In this document: positions 9,237-17,464 of the stretch, one piece after another
Position numbering within the stretch: position 1 is the stretch's first letter
Layout: each line of letters starts with the position of its first letter
Source of the DNA: UBA1941 sp046329555
GTDB taxonomy: Bacteria > Bacteroidota > Bacteroidia > Chitinophagales > LD1
Assembly (NCBI GenBank): GCA_046329555.1
Contig: JAXLUK010000004.1
Coordinates: 62,001 to 126,000, forward strand
Direction: 5' to 3'
DNA length: 64,000 nucleotides
Program-made: the position numbers and the translations under genes
Notes under the pieces: generated by a model
What the model saw: the letters and a program-made list of their open reading frames with translations, nothing else
Databases searched by the model: none
Told to the model about the DNA's origin: nothing

Positions 9237-10370
9237 ATGAAAAAAGTTATACTATTTGTGGCGTCAGTGTTTTTCGGCCTCTATCAGGTGCAGGCACAGA
9301 GCTACACCGTGAGCCTTGCAGGAGGTTACTCCTGGCCGGGATTTCAGAAAAATCAAACTATTGATGGGTTTTCTCCCTTCTTTTCGGATAAGCTAACAGA
9401 CATCAAAAAAATCCTTGATCCGGCTTATGCCTCTATTCAGCCAATGGCTGATTTAACGCGTAGAGGATCTTTTGATGCCGGTGGTGTCTTTATTGATTCT
9501 TTTACCAAGAAGAAAACTATTCACGATTCTTATGCACGCGGTGGTAATTTTACCGCAGCCTTTCGGTATAACATTCGGCCATGGATTGCCGTTCAGCTTC
9601 AGGCTACCTATGTGTGGGGCGCCACTATTTCTTCGCTGCAGGATTTTGACAACCTGGCTACGCTGGGGCCGCATACTACGGTTTCTATTAAAACCTCGGC
9701 AAAAGGACTTAGTGTTATGCCGGCTGTGGTCCTAATGGGAGCTAAAAGTTTGGAGAGTAAATATGTTCCTTATGTTCGTGTGGGCCTCACACTTCCTGTG
9801 TTAGGCAGTACGATTCACGATATACATATTGAATCTCCTGAAGCGGCTTTCAACACAATTTCTCTCAAATCTGACTTACGGGTAAAAACGGAATCAACGG
9901 TTTCTATTGGCGTCAATGGTGCATTAGGTTTTGAATACCGCCCAATACCCTTAATAGGCATATTTGCAGAGGTGAATGGGACCTGGTTGCAGGTTAGAGC
10001 CAAGACCTCAACTTTGGAAAAGTACACCATCGATTCTTATACAAAATCAAACGGAGAGTCACGTTCTGCTAATCGCATCACGGGCGAAGGAAGTCTTCCA
10101 GACATATTTGTTGGTTTAGGCGCTGATAATAAGCCTTTAACCAATTATAGCAAGGTGATTGAATATGTAGATGAAATCGGTACGTCGAACAATACTGATG
10201 ATTATGGCAAGAAACGCGATGCGGCTAATTCCGGGAAGCCTGGCTATGTGGATGAAAGCAAGAACCACGAAGTGAGTCGTCCTTACGCCAATTTCAATGC
10301 CTTCGGAATCAATTTCGGTGTAAACATCAATATGAGCAAGGCTATTTTTGCCGGTTTAAAAAAGAAGTAA
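9237..10370 (+). CDS. Outer-membrane beta-barrel-like protein of unknown function
   Basis: 377 aa from ATG 9237 (signal peptide MKKVILFVASVFFGLYQVQA, cleavage before QSY). The mature part opens with YTVSLAGGYSW, alternates polar and aromatic residues, and ends with hydrophobic strands (FGINFGVNINMSKAIFAGL), consistent with a small beta barrel. A low-complexity Asp/Asn/Lys-rich insertion lies around residues 315-350. It is not assigned to a named family. An in-frame upstream start at 9195 would overlap the divergent lipoprotein gene and spoil the signal peptide, so it was not used. It ends at a bidirectional terminator shared with gmk. Confidence 0.7.
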   Translation: MKKVILFVASVFFGLYQVQAQSYTVSLAGGYSWPGFQKNQTIDGFSPFFSDKLTDIKKILDPAYASIQPMADLTRRGSFDAGGVFIDSFTKKKTIHDSYARGGNFTAAFRYNIRPWIAVQLQATYVWGATISSLQDFDNLATLGPHTTVSIKTSAKGLSVMPAVVLMGAKSLESKYVPYVRVGLTLPVLGSTIHDIHIESPEAAFNTISLKSDLRVKTESTVSIGVNGALGFEYRPIPLIGIFAEVNGTWLQVRAKTSTLEKYTIDSYTKSNGESRSANRITGEGSLPDIFVGLGADNKPLTNYSKVIEYVDEIGTSNNTDDYGKKRDAANSGKPGYVDESKNHEVSRPYANFNAFGINFGVNINMSKAIFAGLKKK

Positions 10371-10387
10371 TCTGATTGTTTAAGCAT

Positions 10388-10421
10388 AAAAAAAGGGTTG
10401 CCGGAATGCAACCCTTTTTTT
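10388..10421. terminator. Bidirectional rho-independent terminator
   Basis: A7-GGGTTGC, 6-nt loop, GCAACCC-T7: a 14-bp perfect stem when A/T pairs are counted. It lies between the convergent genes ending at 10370 (+) and 10423 (-) and can work in both directions. Confidence 0.92.
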
Positions 10422-10422
10422 C

Positions 10423-11037
10423 TTAGTGAGAAGCAGTTGCTTCGGGAACTTTCAGGAAGTTAGTAATGATGTTTTTTACATTCATGAAACAAACATCAAA
10501 GTCGTGATTCACCACTACCTTATCTGCTTTGCTTTGGTATTGCAATTCTTCCTCCGATTTCCGAATTCGCGTTTTTAGTGTGTTCTTATCTTCTGTATTG
10601 CGGTTGGCCAAGCGGCGCGCCAAGGTCTCCTTATCAGGCGGCGCGATGAACAATACCAATGCGTCCTGCTGATAAAGTTTCTTAAGACTCTCGGCTCCCT
10701 TCACATCAATGTCAAACAACGCTACCTGCCGATTCCTCCAAATGCGCTCTATTTCACTTTTTAGCGTGCCGTAGAACTGACCCGGATATACTTCTTCGTA
10801 TTCAGCAAATTCACCTTGCTGTATCTTCTTCTGAAACTCAGTTGAACTGATAAAGTGATAATGCTCGCCATCCTTTTCTCCGGGTCGCATCGCTCTGGTT
10901 GTACAGGAAATGGAAAAAGCTAATTCTGGTTTATGGGTTAATAGTTTCTTAACCACGCTTGACTTGCCTGCACCTGAAGGCGCAGTTACAATTACAATTT
11001 TTTTGGGTGGAAGCTGAAGTTTTGGTATTCCTGCCAT
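10423..11037 (-). CDS. gmk: Guanylate kinase
   Basis: 204 aa, normal for the family, which phosphorylates GMP to GDP with ATP. The P-loop APSGAGKSSV is near residues 19-28, and the GMP-binding SCTTRAMRPGEKDGEHY block follows at about 45-62. The C-terminus retains the lid and adenine-binding elements (RRLANRN, about 140). The start codon overlaps the stop of yicC by one base (TAATG), so translation is probably coupled; this yicC-gmk order is common in bacteria. It is terminated by the hairpin at 10388-10421. Confidence 0.97.
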   Translation of the reverse strand: MAGIPKLQLPPKKIVIVTAPSGAGKSSVVKKLLTHKPELAFSISCTTRAMRPGEKDGEHYHFISSTEFQKKIQQGEFAEYEEVYPGQFYGTLKSEIERIWRNRQVALFDIDVKGAESLKKLYQQDALVLFIAPPDKETLARRLANRNTEDKNTLKTRIRKSEEELQYQSKADKVVVNHDFDVCFMNVKNIITNFLKVPEATASH

Positions 11038-11915
11038 TACAACACGTTATTGATTTGTTCTTTAATTTTTTCCAGTTCGTCTTTCATGCCAACAACTAGT
11101 TTCTGCATAGGCGCGTGATTGGCTTTTGCGCCCAGTGTATTGATTTCACGACCGATTTCCTGGCTGATAAAATTGAGTTTCCTTCCTTTTTGAGGCTCGG
11201 TGTTTTGCATATTCTCCCGAAAATAGATACAATGCGCTCGCAGTCTGCTTAATTCCTCGTTGATATCCAATTTTTCGATGTAGAAAATCAACTCCTGTTC
11301 TAAACGGTTGGGGTCCAGTTTACCTTTGCCAATAGCGCTTTCTATATTTGTTTCTAAACGGTTTTTGATTTCCGCAATACGCGGTTGATCAAGGGCGGTT
11401 ACTTCCTTGGCCATCGCTTCTATATTCGACAGACGTGCAGCTATATCAGCGGCCAGCGAACGGCCTTCATTTTCTCTGAAGGATTGTACTTCATCAAGAG
11501 CGCGGTGAATGGCGGCTTCAATAGTGGCCCATTCTTCTTCATTGGCTTCTTCCGAGGAAGCATTGAGCACTTCTGGTTTCGATAAAACTGCAGTTAACAA
11601 CTGGTCAGCAGGAGCGCCTAATTCATCTGCTATTGATTTTAGTTCCTTATAATAGACCTTTACAATCTCGCGATTCAAAAATAACTCAGGGGTGTGGTCT
11701 TCACGTTCAATAGTTACATAAACATCTACCTTACCACGTTGTAATCTTTCGCTTACCTGATTCCGTAACTCAAATTCTTTCTGATGGAATTGGGTGGAAA
11801 ACTTCAGCGTAAGATCAATACCTTTTTGAGAATTCAACGACCGAACTTCCACTATAATGTGGTGCTGACCAAAGGTGGCCTGAGCTTTTCCGAAACCGGT
11901 CATTGAAACGAGCAT
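11037..11915 (-). CDS. yicC: YicC family endoribonuclease
   Basis: 292 aa. The N-terminus MLVSMTGFGKAQ is the hallmark of the family; YicC_N covers about residues 1-155 and the C-terminal DUF1732 region ends in the conserved EIGREINTLGAKANHAPM block and EQINNVL. In E. coli YicC is an RNase implicated in small-RNA turnover (established for that homologue); the same activity here is inferred. It is coupled to gmk through a TAATG overlap. ATG 11915 was chosen; an alternative Met at residue 5 is 12 nt downstream. Confidence 0.93.
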   Translation of the reverse strand: MLVSMTGFGKAQATFGQHHIIVEVRSLNSQKGIDLTLKFSTQFHQKEFELRNQVSERLQRGKVDVYVTIEREDHTPELFLNREIVKVYYKELKSIADELGAPADQLLTAVLSKPEVLNASSEEANEEEWATIEAAIHRALDEVQSFRENEGRSLAADIAARLSNIEAMAKEVTALDQPRIAEIKNRLETNIESAIGKGKLDPNRLEQELIFYIEKLDINEELSRLRAHCIYFRENMQNTEPQKGRKLNFISQEIGREINTLGAKANHAPMQKLVVGMKDELEKIKEQINNVL

Positions 11916-11947
11916 ACTGAAATTTTGCGCAATTTAGAAAAGGGAAA

Positions 11948-12382
11948 TTACAACGTGTGCACCATTTTTCGGTGAGGCAAACCGACCTCCGTGAAAGGTT
12001 CATCCACTATGGCATAGCCCAGATGAAGGTAAAACGGTATGGCTGTTTCTCTGGCATGGCAGTAAATCTGATTTACTTTTCGTAACCGCAGTGTTTCTTC
12101 TACCTGCAAAATTAACGTCCTGCCAAAACCCATGCGCTGTTGGCTTTCAGCCACAGCAACCTGCCGCATTTTGGCCGTGTTTTGATCCAGCATGGAAATC
12201 GTCAGGCATGCCAATAATGTATCTCCCTGAAATAAACCAAAATGTTCGTCGTGCTGATCCTGTAACAAATCCGACATTGAATAGGTTCGATTTAAGGGAA
12301 GTCTAAGCACCTGATATCGTAACAATAATGCTAGTCCATATTCAGGACTGCTTGCCAGGAAGCTGCGTACCGCTGAAATCAT
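11948..12382 (-). CDS. GNAT family N-acetyltransferase
   Basis: 144 aa, single GNAT domain. The acetyl-CoA pyrophosphate-binding loop is QQRMGFGRTL (about residues 81-90), preceded by the beta-4 strand MRQVAVA, and followed by a late FYLHLGYAIVDEPF segment typical of motif B. Its closest recognisable style is the phosphinothricin/ElaA-like group with unknown small-molecule or protein substrate. Start and the upstream CBS gene stop overlap by 4 bp (ATGA), so the two are one transcription unit. Confidence 0.88.
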   Translation of the reverse strand: MISAVRSFLASSPEYGLALLLRYQVLRLPLNRTYSMSDLLQDQHDEHFGLFQGDTLLACLTISMLDQNTAKMRQVAVAESQQRMGFGRTLILQVEETLRLRKVNQIYCHARETAIPFYLHLGYAIVDEPFTEVGLPHRKMVHTL

Positions 12383-12795
12383 TCAACCGCAACCAATTCA
12401 ACGATATCCTTTACAGATACGATGCCCACTATTTCACCATTTTCCACAACAGGAAGAACCTGGAACTTGTTTTCGGCAAATAGTCGTGCTGCCTTTTTTA
12501 TTGTTTCCGTGGGTGGAATCGACAATGGGTTGGGAGTCATAATATCCGGCAGATTAACGACGCGATCCAACTCATCGGCATTCAGTTTTACATCATTAAA
12601 TTTTGGGTTAATGAAAAGCCGCATAATATCATTACTACTAATGATGCCCACCAGCTTGTTGTGGGTATCAACTATGGGCAGATGATGAATCGGGAATTCC
12701 GAAAACAACTTTAAAACCTGCGAAAAGTTGTGAAACTGATTGCCTACTACCACACCTCTACTCATGATGGTAGATACCGGTAAATTACTATCCAT
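12379..12795 (-). CDS. Tandem CBS-domain protein
   Basis: 138 aa consisting of two CBS motifs (about residues 6-65 and 79-138), with the repeated HLPIVDTHNKLVGIISSNDI and QVLPVVENGEIVGIVSVKDI blocks. CBS pairs form a Bateman module that binds adenine nucleotides and usually acts as an energy sensor; here there is no fused effector domain. First gene of a two-gene unit with the overlapping acetyltransferase, so the module might regulate that enzyme (inference). Divergent from rfbC. Confidence 0.9.
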   Translation of the reverse strand: MDSNLPVSTIMSRGVVVGNQFHNFSQVLKLFSEFPIHHLPIVDTHNKLVGIISSNDIMRLFINPKFNDVKLNADELDRVVNLPDIMTPNPLSIPPTETIKKAARLFAENKFQVLPVVENGEIVGIVSVKDIVELVAVE

Positions 12796-12861
12796 AATAG
12801 CTCAATTTTATAGGGTGAAAGTTAGAAATTCCGTGTAATATCGGGGCGCTAATTTTTTGCC

Positions 12862-13422
12862 ATGCCGTTTATTCAGACTGAGTTCCCGGGATTGATGATT
12901 TATGAACCCAATGTATTCTCAGATGCCAGGGGTTATTTTCTGGAGAGTTTTAATGCCAAAACTTTTGCGGCAGCGGGTACCGAAGTGCAATTTGTTCAGG
13001 ATAACGAATCGATGTCAAACTACGGTGTTGTGCGTGGCCTCCATTTCCAAAAGCCACCCTATGCACAAGCAAAACTGGTAAGGGTAGTGAAAGGTGAAGT
13101 ATTGGATGTTGTTTTGGATATCAGAAAAGGCTCACCTACTTACGGCCGTACTTTTGAGCTGTTGCTGAGCGAAGAAAACAAGAAAATGCTGTTCATTCCC
13201 AGGGGCTTTGCGCATGGCTTTTCGGTGTTGAGGAACGAGACGATATTCAGCTATAAATGCGATAACTTTTACCATCGTGAAAGTGAAGGAGGAGTATCCC
13301 CAACCGATCCCGCTTTACAGATTGATTGGCGCTTGCCCCGAGAGGTATTCATTCTTTCGGAAAAAGATCAGAATAGTCCCACTTTTTCTCAATTGATAAG
13401 CGAATTTAATTTTGCACTATGA
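12862..13422 (+). CDS. rfbC: dTDP-4-dehydrorhamnose 3,5-epimerase
   Basis: 186 aa, standard length. Catalyses epimerisation at C3 and C5 of dTDP-4-keto-6-deoxyglucose in dTDP-L-rhamnose synthesis. The catalytic base His is in VVRGLHFQ (about residue 61), its Asp partner is in LDVVLDIRKGSPTYG, and the acid Tyr is in FSYKCDNFYHRESEGG. It overlaps rfbD by 4 bp (ATGA). The companion genes rfbA and rfbB are not in this window. The ATG follows a T-rich TAATTTTTTG stretch that may hold the promoter. Confidence 0.96.
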   Translation: MPFIQTEFPGLMIYEPNVFSDARGYFLESFNAKTFAAAGTEVQFVQDNESMSNYGVVRGLHFQKPPYAQAKLVRVVKGEVLDVVLDIRKGSPTYGRTFELLLSEENKKMLFIPRGFAHGFSVLRNETIFSYKCDNFYHRESEGGVSPTDPALQIDWRLPREVFILSEKDQNSPTFSQLISEFNFAL

Positions 13423-14273
13423 AACGGGTTCTGGTTACCGGGTCTCTTGGGCAATTGGGTAAAGCGCTGGTCGCAGCGTCAGCTAATTTTCAGATTGAAT
13501 TCTTGTGTACAGATCATCAAAATTTAGACATTACTAACCAATCTGCTATTGCGCAATTCTTGCAGGAACATGCGGTTGATGCAGTGATTAATTGCGCTGC
13601 TTACACAGCGGTAGATAAGGCGGAAAGTGAACCTGATGCAGCACAAATGATTAATGCAGTTGCACCGGGAATTTTGGCAGAAGAAACCCTGCGCCGTAAG
13701 GTTAAATTGGTTCATATTTCTACCGATTTTGTTTTCAACGGCAATCAATCACATCCTTACCAAGAGACGGATGCAACAGATCCACTTTCTGTTTATGGAA
13801 AAACCAAGCTGGCAGGAGAGGAGTTGGTGCTGCAGGCTAATTCAGCTGCATTGGTGGTAAGAACATCCTGGTTATACAGTCCCTTTGGCAATAATTTTGT
13901 AAAAACAATGTTGCGTTTGTGTCGCGAGCGGGATGTGGTTAAAGTGGTGGCTGATCAAACCGGAACACCCACTTATGCCAGCGATTTGGCCAGAGCCATA
14001 CTAACATTGATACAAGATCAGCCATCTGCTTCGGGCGTGCTCCATTATAGCAATGAAGGAACTGCCTCTTGGTACGATTTAGCTATGGCTGTTCGGGATG
14101 TTGCAGGTTTAAAGACACGTATTGAACCTATTCCCACAACAAGTTATCCGACGCCCGCCATACGTCCAAAGTTTAGCGTCATGGATAAGTCAATGTTTAA
14201 GCAGTTGACGGGTTTAGACATACCTTATTGGAGGCACAGTTTGGAACGGTGCATGAAAGAATTGCAATCATGA
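13419..14273 (+). CDS. rfbD: dTDP-4-dehydrorhamnose reductase
   Basis: 284 aa. Short-chain dehydrogenase fold with the NAD(P) motif VTGSLGQLGKAL at the N-terminus and the catalytic YxxxK (YGKTKLAGE, about residue 128). It reduces the 4-keto group to give dTDP-L-rhamnose for surface polysaccharide. The start overlaps the rfbC stop and its own stop overlaps the start of the acyltransferase gene (ATGA), making a tightly coupled three-gene envelope operon. Confidence 0.96.
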   Translation: MKRVLVTGSLGQLGKALVAASANFQIEFLCTDHQNLDITNQSAIAQFLQEHAVDAVINCAAYTAVDKAESEPDAAQMINAVAPGILAEETLRRKVKLVHISTDFVFNGNQSHPYQETDATDPLSVYGKTKLAGEELVLQANSAALVVRTSWLYSPFGNNFVKTMLRLCRERDVVKVVADQTGTPTYASDLARAILTLIQDQPSASGVLHYSNEGTASWYDLAMAVRDVAGLKTRIEPIPTTSYPTPAIRPKFSVMDKSMFKQLTGLDIPYWRHSLERCMKELQS

Positions 14274-15175
14274 GTGCCAGGCTGGAACAGGAGTGGAAAG
14301 GAAAGTCGAAAGGCCTTCCCATTGGATATCAGATTTTCGTGGGAATTTTGCGTGTTGGCGGTTTATATCCAGCCTACTTTCTATTGTTGTTTGTAGCTTT
14401 CTACTACTTTCTTTTTTCAAGCGAAACATCGAGGTGGAGTTATGCATTTTTCCGTGCACGAATGGGGTATAGTGCATTAAAGGCGCGGTTCAGTGTATAC
14501 CTAAACTACTTTTCAATGGGACAGGCTTTGATTGATAAAGTGGTGATCATGAGCGGTATTTCAGGGAAATTAACTGGTCATTCAAATGGCGCTGAAAATC
14601 TGCACGAACTAGTACAGTCGGGTAAAGGCGGAATTTTGTTGGGCGCACATCTGGGTAATTGGGAGATTGCCGGGCATTTCCTTCTCAACTATAAAGGAAC
14701 GGTGAACATTGTGATGTATGAAAATGAGGAGCAGCAAATCAAGCAGTATATGGACCGGGTGACAGGAGGAAGAAAGTACAATGTGATACCTGTAAAAACT
14801 GACTTAAGTCATGTTTATGCCATGAGTGATGCGCTTGGTAGAGGAGAAATAATCTGTATGCACGCTGATCGGTTTGTCTCCGGAAGCAGAGCCATTCCGT
14901 TGCAGTTCATGGGCGCACAAGCGTTATTTCCTGCGGGTCCTTTTCAGTTGGTTAAATCACTAAAAGCACCATTCACTTTTGTATATGGTTTGAAATCAGG
15001 ATTAACGCACTACGAGTTTTATGCCAGACCCATTCGGAAAGGAAGCGATTTTAATTCTGTAAACGAAATCGCTGAACTTTATGTTAGGGATTTAGAAACC
15101 ATGGTTAAGCAACATCCGGTGCAATGGTTCAATTTTTATGATTTCTGGAAGAAACCAGAAAATCATGCTGGCTGA
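14270..15175 (+). CDS. LpxL/HtrB-like lysophospholipid acyltransferase
   Basis: 301 aa from ATG 14270, chosen because it overlaps the rfbD stop in ATGA fashion; a longer frame from 14228 would overlap rfbD by 46 bp. One N-terminal membrane helix (about residues 25-48) anchors the protein. The acyltransferase HxxxxE motif is in GAHLGNWEIAG (about residues 122-127). The family includes the late acyltransferases of lipid A and related phospholipid or aminolipid acyltransferases; the exact acceptor is uncertain. Linkage with rhamnose genes supports an envelope lipid role. The last 13 bp overlap the convergent flavodoxin gene. Confidence 0.85.
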   Translation: MSARLEQEWKGKSKGLPIGYQIFVGILRVGGLYPAYFLLLFVAFYYFLFSSETSRWSYAFFRARMGYSALKARFSVYLNYFSMGQALIDKVVIMSGISGKLTGHSNGAENLHELVQSGKGGILLGAHLGNWEIAGHFLLNYKGTVNIVMYENEEQQIKQYMDRVTGGRKYNVIPVKTDLSHVYAMSDALGRGEIICMHADRFVSGSRAIPLQFMGAQALFPAGPFQLVKSLKAPFTFVYGLKSGLTHYEFYARPIRKGSDFNSVNEIAELYVRDLETMVKQHPVQWFNFYDFWKKPENHAG

Positions 15176-15693
15176 CGGATACCAAATTCTTCTAAAATTA
15201 ATGGCAGCCAGTGCTCTAGCCGTTCATTAGTTAACTCATCCTGATTGTCAACATCCAGGCACAAGCCTACAAATTGATCGCCCCGTTGCGCTTTAGAGAA
15301 AGTGTGTTCGAATCCTTTTACTGAAGTAAAACCGCATATCGTGCCATTCCGTTGTTCCACGATGGTGGCAAAAACGCCGAGGGCATCGCAGAAATAGTCG
15401 GCATATCCGTATTGATCACCTAAACCGAAAAAGGCTACTTTCTTCCCGGTAAAATCAACTTGTTCCATTTCTGGTATGTATGCTTCCCAATCGCTTTGTA
15501 ATTCACCATCATACCAAGTGGGCATACCTAGTATGAGAAAGTTGTACTGCGCCATATCGGCAGCGGTCTTCTTGTATATCTCCAGTAAATCAACAGTTCC
15601 TTCGCCCAGCATGGCCTCCAGACGCTTCTTCATATCCTTGGCAATAGTTTCGGTATTACCTGTATCCGTACCGTAAAAAAGTCCAATTTTCAT
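15163..15693 (-). CDS. fldA: Flavodoxin
   Basis: 176 aa, long-chain flavodoxin. The FMN phosphate-binding loop is GTDTGNTE (residues 8-15), followed by GMPTWYDGELQSDW and FGLGDQYGYADYFCDALG, which stack the isoalloxazine ring, and an inserted long-chain loop near residues 125-150. It serves as a low-potential electron carrier, commonly replacing ferredoxin under iron limitation. Preceded by a TATCTTCG promoter box 8 nt before the ATG. It ends inside the convergent acyltransferase gene (13-bp overlap). Confidence 0.95.
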   Translation of the reverse strand: MKIGLFYGTDTGNTETIAKDMKKRLEAMLGEGTVDLLEIYKKTAADMAQYNFLILGMPTWYDGELQSDWEAYIPEMEQVDFTGKKVAFFGLGDQYGYADYFCDALGVFATIVEQRNGTICGFTSVKGFEHTFSKAQRGDQFVGLCLDVDNQDELTNERLEHWLPLILEEFGIRQPA

Positions 15694-15701
15694 AGCGGGT
15701 G

Positions 15702-15709
15702 CGAAGATA
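15702..15709 (-). promoter_or_regulatory. Bacteroidota -7 promoter element for flavodoxin gene
   Basis: On the minus strand the sequence reads TATCTTCG, one variant of TANNTTTG, ending 8 nt before the ATG at 15693. The inferred transcript would start at or next to the initiation codon. Confidence 0.5.
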
Positions 15710-15735
15710 GCAAAACCACCATTGATAGTTGAATA

Positions 15736-16788
15736 TTATTCTACTTTATCCTGATGTATTGGCGATTCCACTAAAGGTACAATTACTTCAAACTCACCAT
15801 TGGCGGAGATGGCTTGTAAGGGCCTGCCTGTGACGGTTTTGTAAAGATCATTGAGGTGCGCTAATCCCTGGCGGTTCGAAGTTTCCAACGATTCTTTTAA
15901 CTGAATATTATTCCTAACCCGTAATTGATTTTTTTCGATGATTATAGCAATATGTAAAGGTTGCCTTTTGGAAGTGATGTTATGTTTCACTGCGTTTTCC
16001 AACAAAATCTGCAAGGTTACCGGCATGATTCGCTGCTGATGACTTCCTTCGATTGCAATATGAACATTTAGGCCTTCTTCAAAACGCATCTTTAGCAAGT
16101 TGATGAATTGCGCTACATGTTCAAGTTCTTTCTCAACCGTTACGAAAGTTTCATCTTTATGACTTAATGCATAGCGGTACACCTGTGATAACTGCTGTAC
16201 GAAAGACGAGGCCAAGTGGGGGTTTTCATGGATGAGTGCATCCAAAGAATTGAGTGCATTGAAAAGAAAATGAGGATTGAGTTGATTTTTTAGGTGGTCA
16301 TATTGAACGATAGCTTTCTCTCTTTCCAGAGCAGATTGCCTCATCTCAACCGCCTTCCATCTTCTTACAAAACGAAAAACAAAAATAGATAACACCACAG
16401 TTGCTACGGCAAACACGTTGATACCAAAGGAGGCCAGAATTAACTCGCGCGAAGGATAGACGCGTGTTAGTCTTTCCATAGGTTGCAACAACATTAGCCT
16501 GAATGAAATTACGGTGATGACCGACAGTGCAAACTGCGCTACAATGCGTTTCCAAACATTTTGCTCATATGGAATAATTCTTTCCAGCAGGCTATCTATA
16601 CTCAGAATAATGGCCGAAAAAAGTAATAGCAATACGGCGCTGAGCATTGAAGTAATTACTTGCCATTTCCAGCCATATTGGTAAAAAATGACTACTTTAA
16701 CGATACTGATGAATACAAATAATAGCGCAAAGATGACTGCAGTATCCCGCCGCTCAATTTTGGTGTTATTGTACCAGTTCAAGTTCAT
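15736..16788 (-). CDS. LytS-type sensor histidine kinase
   Basis: 350 aa. Four predicted N-terminal membrane helices (about residues 17-35, 42-68, 83-103 and 118-140) with short loops, then a coiled linker and a His_kinase domain (PF06580 type): phosphorylated His in QLNPHFLFNALNSL (about residue 172), N-box LLENAVKHNI, and a weak G-box QGLAHLNDLY. The start overlaps the ABC ATPase stop by 4 bp (ATGA), so it is the last gene of the efflux operon. Members of this family usually sit beside a LytTR response regulator; none is adjacent here. Probable role: sensing the exported compound or envelope state and adjusting the pump (inference). Confidence 0.9.
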   Translation of the reverse strand: MNLNWYNNTKIERRDTAVIFALLFVFISIVKVVIFYQYGWKWQVITSMLSAVLLLLFSAIILSIDSLLERIIPYEQNVWKRIVAQFALSVITVISFRLMLLQPMERLTRVYPSRELILASFGINVFAVATVVLSIFVFRFVRRWKAVEMRQSALEREKAIVQYDHLKNQLNPHFLFNALNSLDALIHENPHLASSFVQQLSQVYRYALSHKDETFVTVEKELEHVAQFINLLKMRFEEGLNVHIAIEGSHQQRIMPVTLQILLENAVKHNITSKRQPLHIAIIIEKNQLRVRNNIQLKESLETSNRQGLAHLNDLYKTVTGRPLQAISANGEFEVIVPLVESPIHQDKVE

Positions 16789-17462
16789 TGTCTAATGATC
16801 ACGCCGTCCTGCATCTCAATAATGCGATCGCTGTTTTGAGCAAATTCAGGATCATGGGTTACGGCAATTATGGTTTGTTGACGTTCGTGAGCCAGTTGTT
16901 TGAGAATATCGAAAACAGTTTGCGTATTTGCCGTATCCAAGTTTCCAGTAGGTTCGTCACCCATGATAACAGTAGGATCGTTGATGAGCGCTCTGGCAAT
17001 AGCAATGCGCTGCGCCTGGCCACCCGATAGCTTTGATGATGGCTTTAATGCGAAGTGATGCATGTCGAGCATTTTAAGTTTTTCATAGGCTCGGTCTTCT
17101 ATTTCTGATGTGCTATAGCGGCCTAACTTCTCAGCAGGCAACATCACATTCTTCAAGGCTGAAAATTCAGGTAACAAAAAGTGAAACTGAAAAACGAAGC
17201 CGATGTGTTCATTTCGAAATGCGGCCAATGCGTTTTGACTTTTGCCAGTTAGTGGAATGCCATTGATTTCAATGTTGCCTTCATATTCGGTATCTAATGT
17301 TGAAAGCAGATACAATAGCGTCGATTTTCCGCAACCGGATTTTCCTATGATGGACAAAAACTCCCCTCTCTTTACTTCAAACGATACATCCTTTAATACC
17401 TGAAATGGCTCAGGTTCATAGAAGTATTTGTTTAAATGATTGGCTTTCAGAACTGCTTCCAT
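16785..17462 (-). CDS. ABC transporter ATP-binding protein (LolD/MacB type)
   Basis: 225 aa, ATPase only. Walker A GKSGCGKST (about residues 39-47), signature LSGGQAQRIAIARAL (about 142), Walker B VIMGDEPTGNLD and switch His in AVTHDPEFA. The DEPTGNLD form and size are characteristic of the MacB/LolD/FtsE branch, which drives mechanotransmission rather than classical import or export. It follows the permease with a 2-nt gap and overlaps the kinase gene. Works with the permease at 17465, the HlyD-type adaptor and the TolC-type outer-membrane channel. Confidence 0.96.
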   Translation of the reverse strand: MEAVLKANHLNKYFYEPEPFQVLKDVSFEVKRGEFLSIIGKSGCGKSTLLYLLSTLDTEYEGNIEINGIPLTGKSQNALAAFRNEHIGFVFQFHFLLPEFSALKNVMLPAEKLGRYSTSEIEDRAYEKLKMLDMHHFALKPSSKLSGGQAQRIAIARALINDPTVIMGDEPTGNLDTANTQTVFDILKQLAHERQQTIIAVTHDPEFAQNSDRIIEMQDGVIIRQ

Positions 17463-17464
17463 AA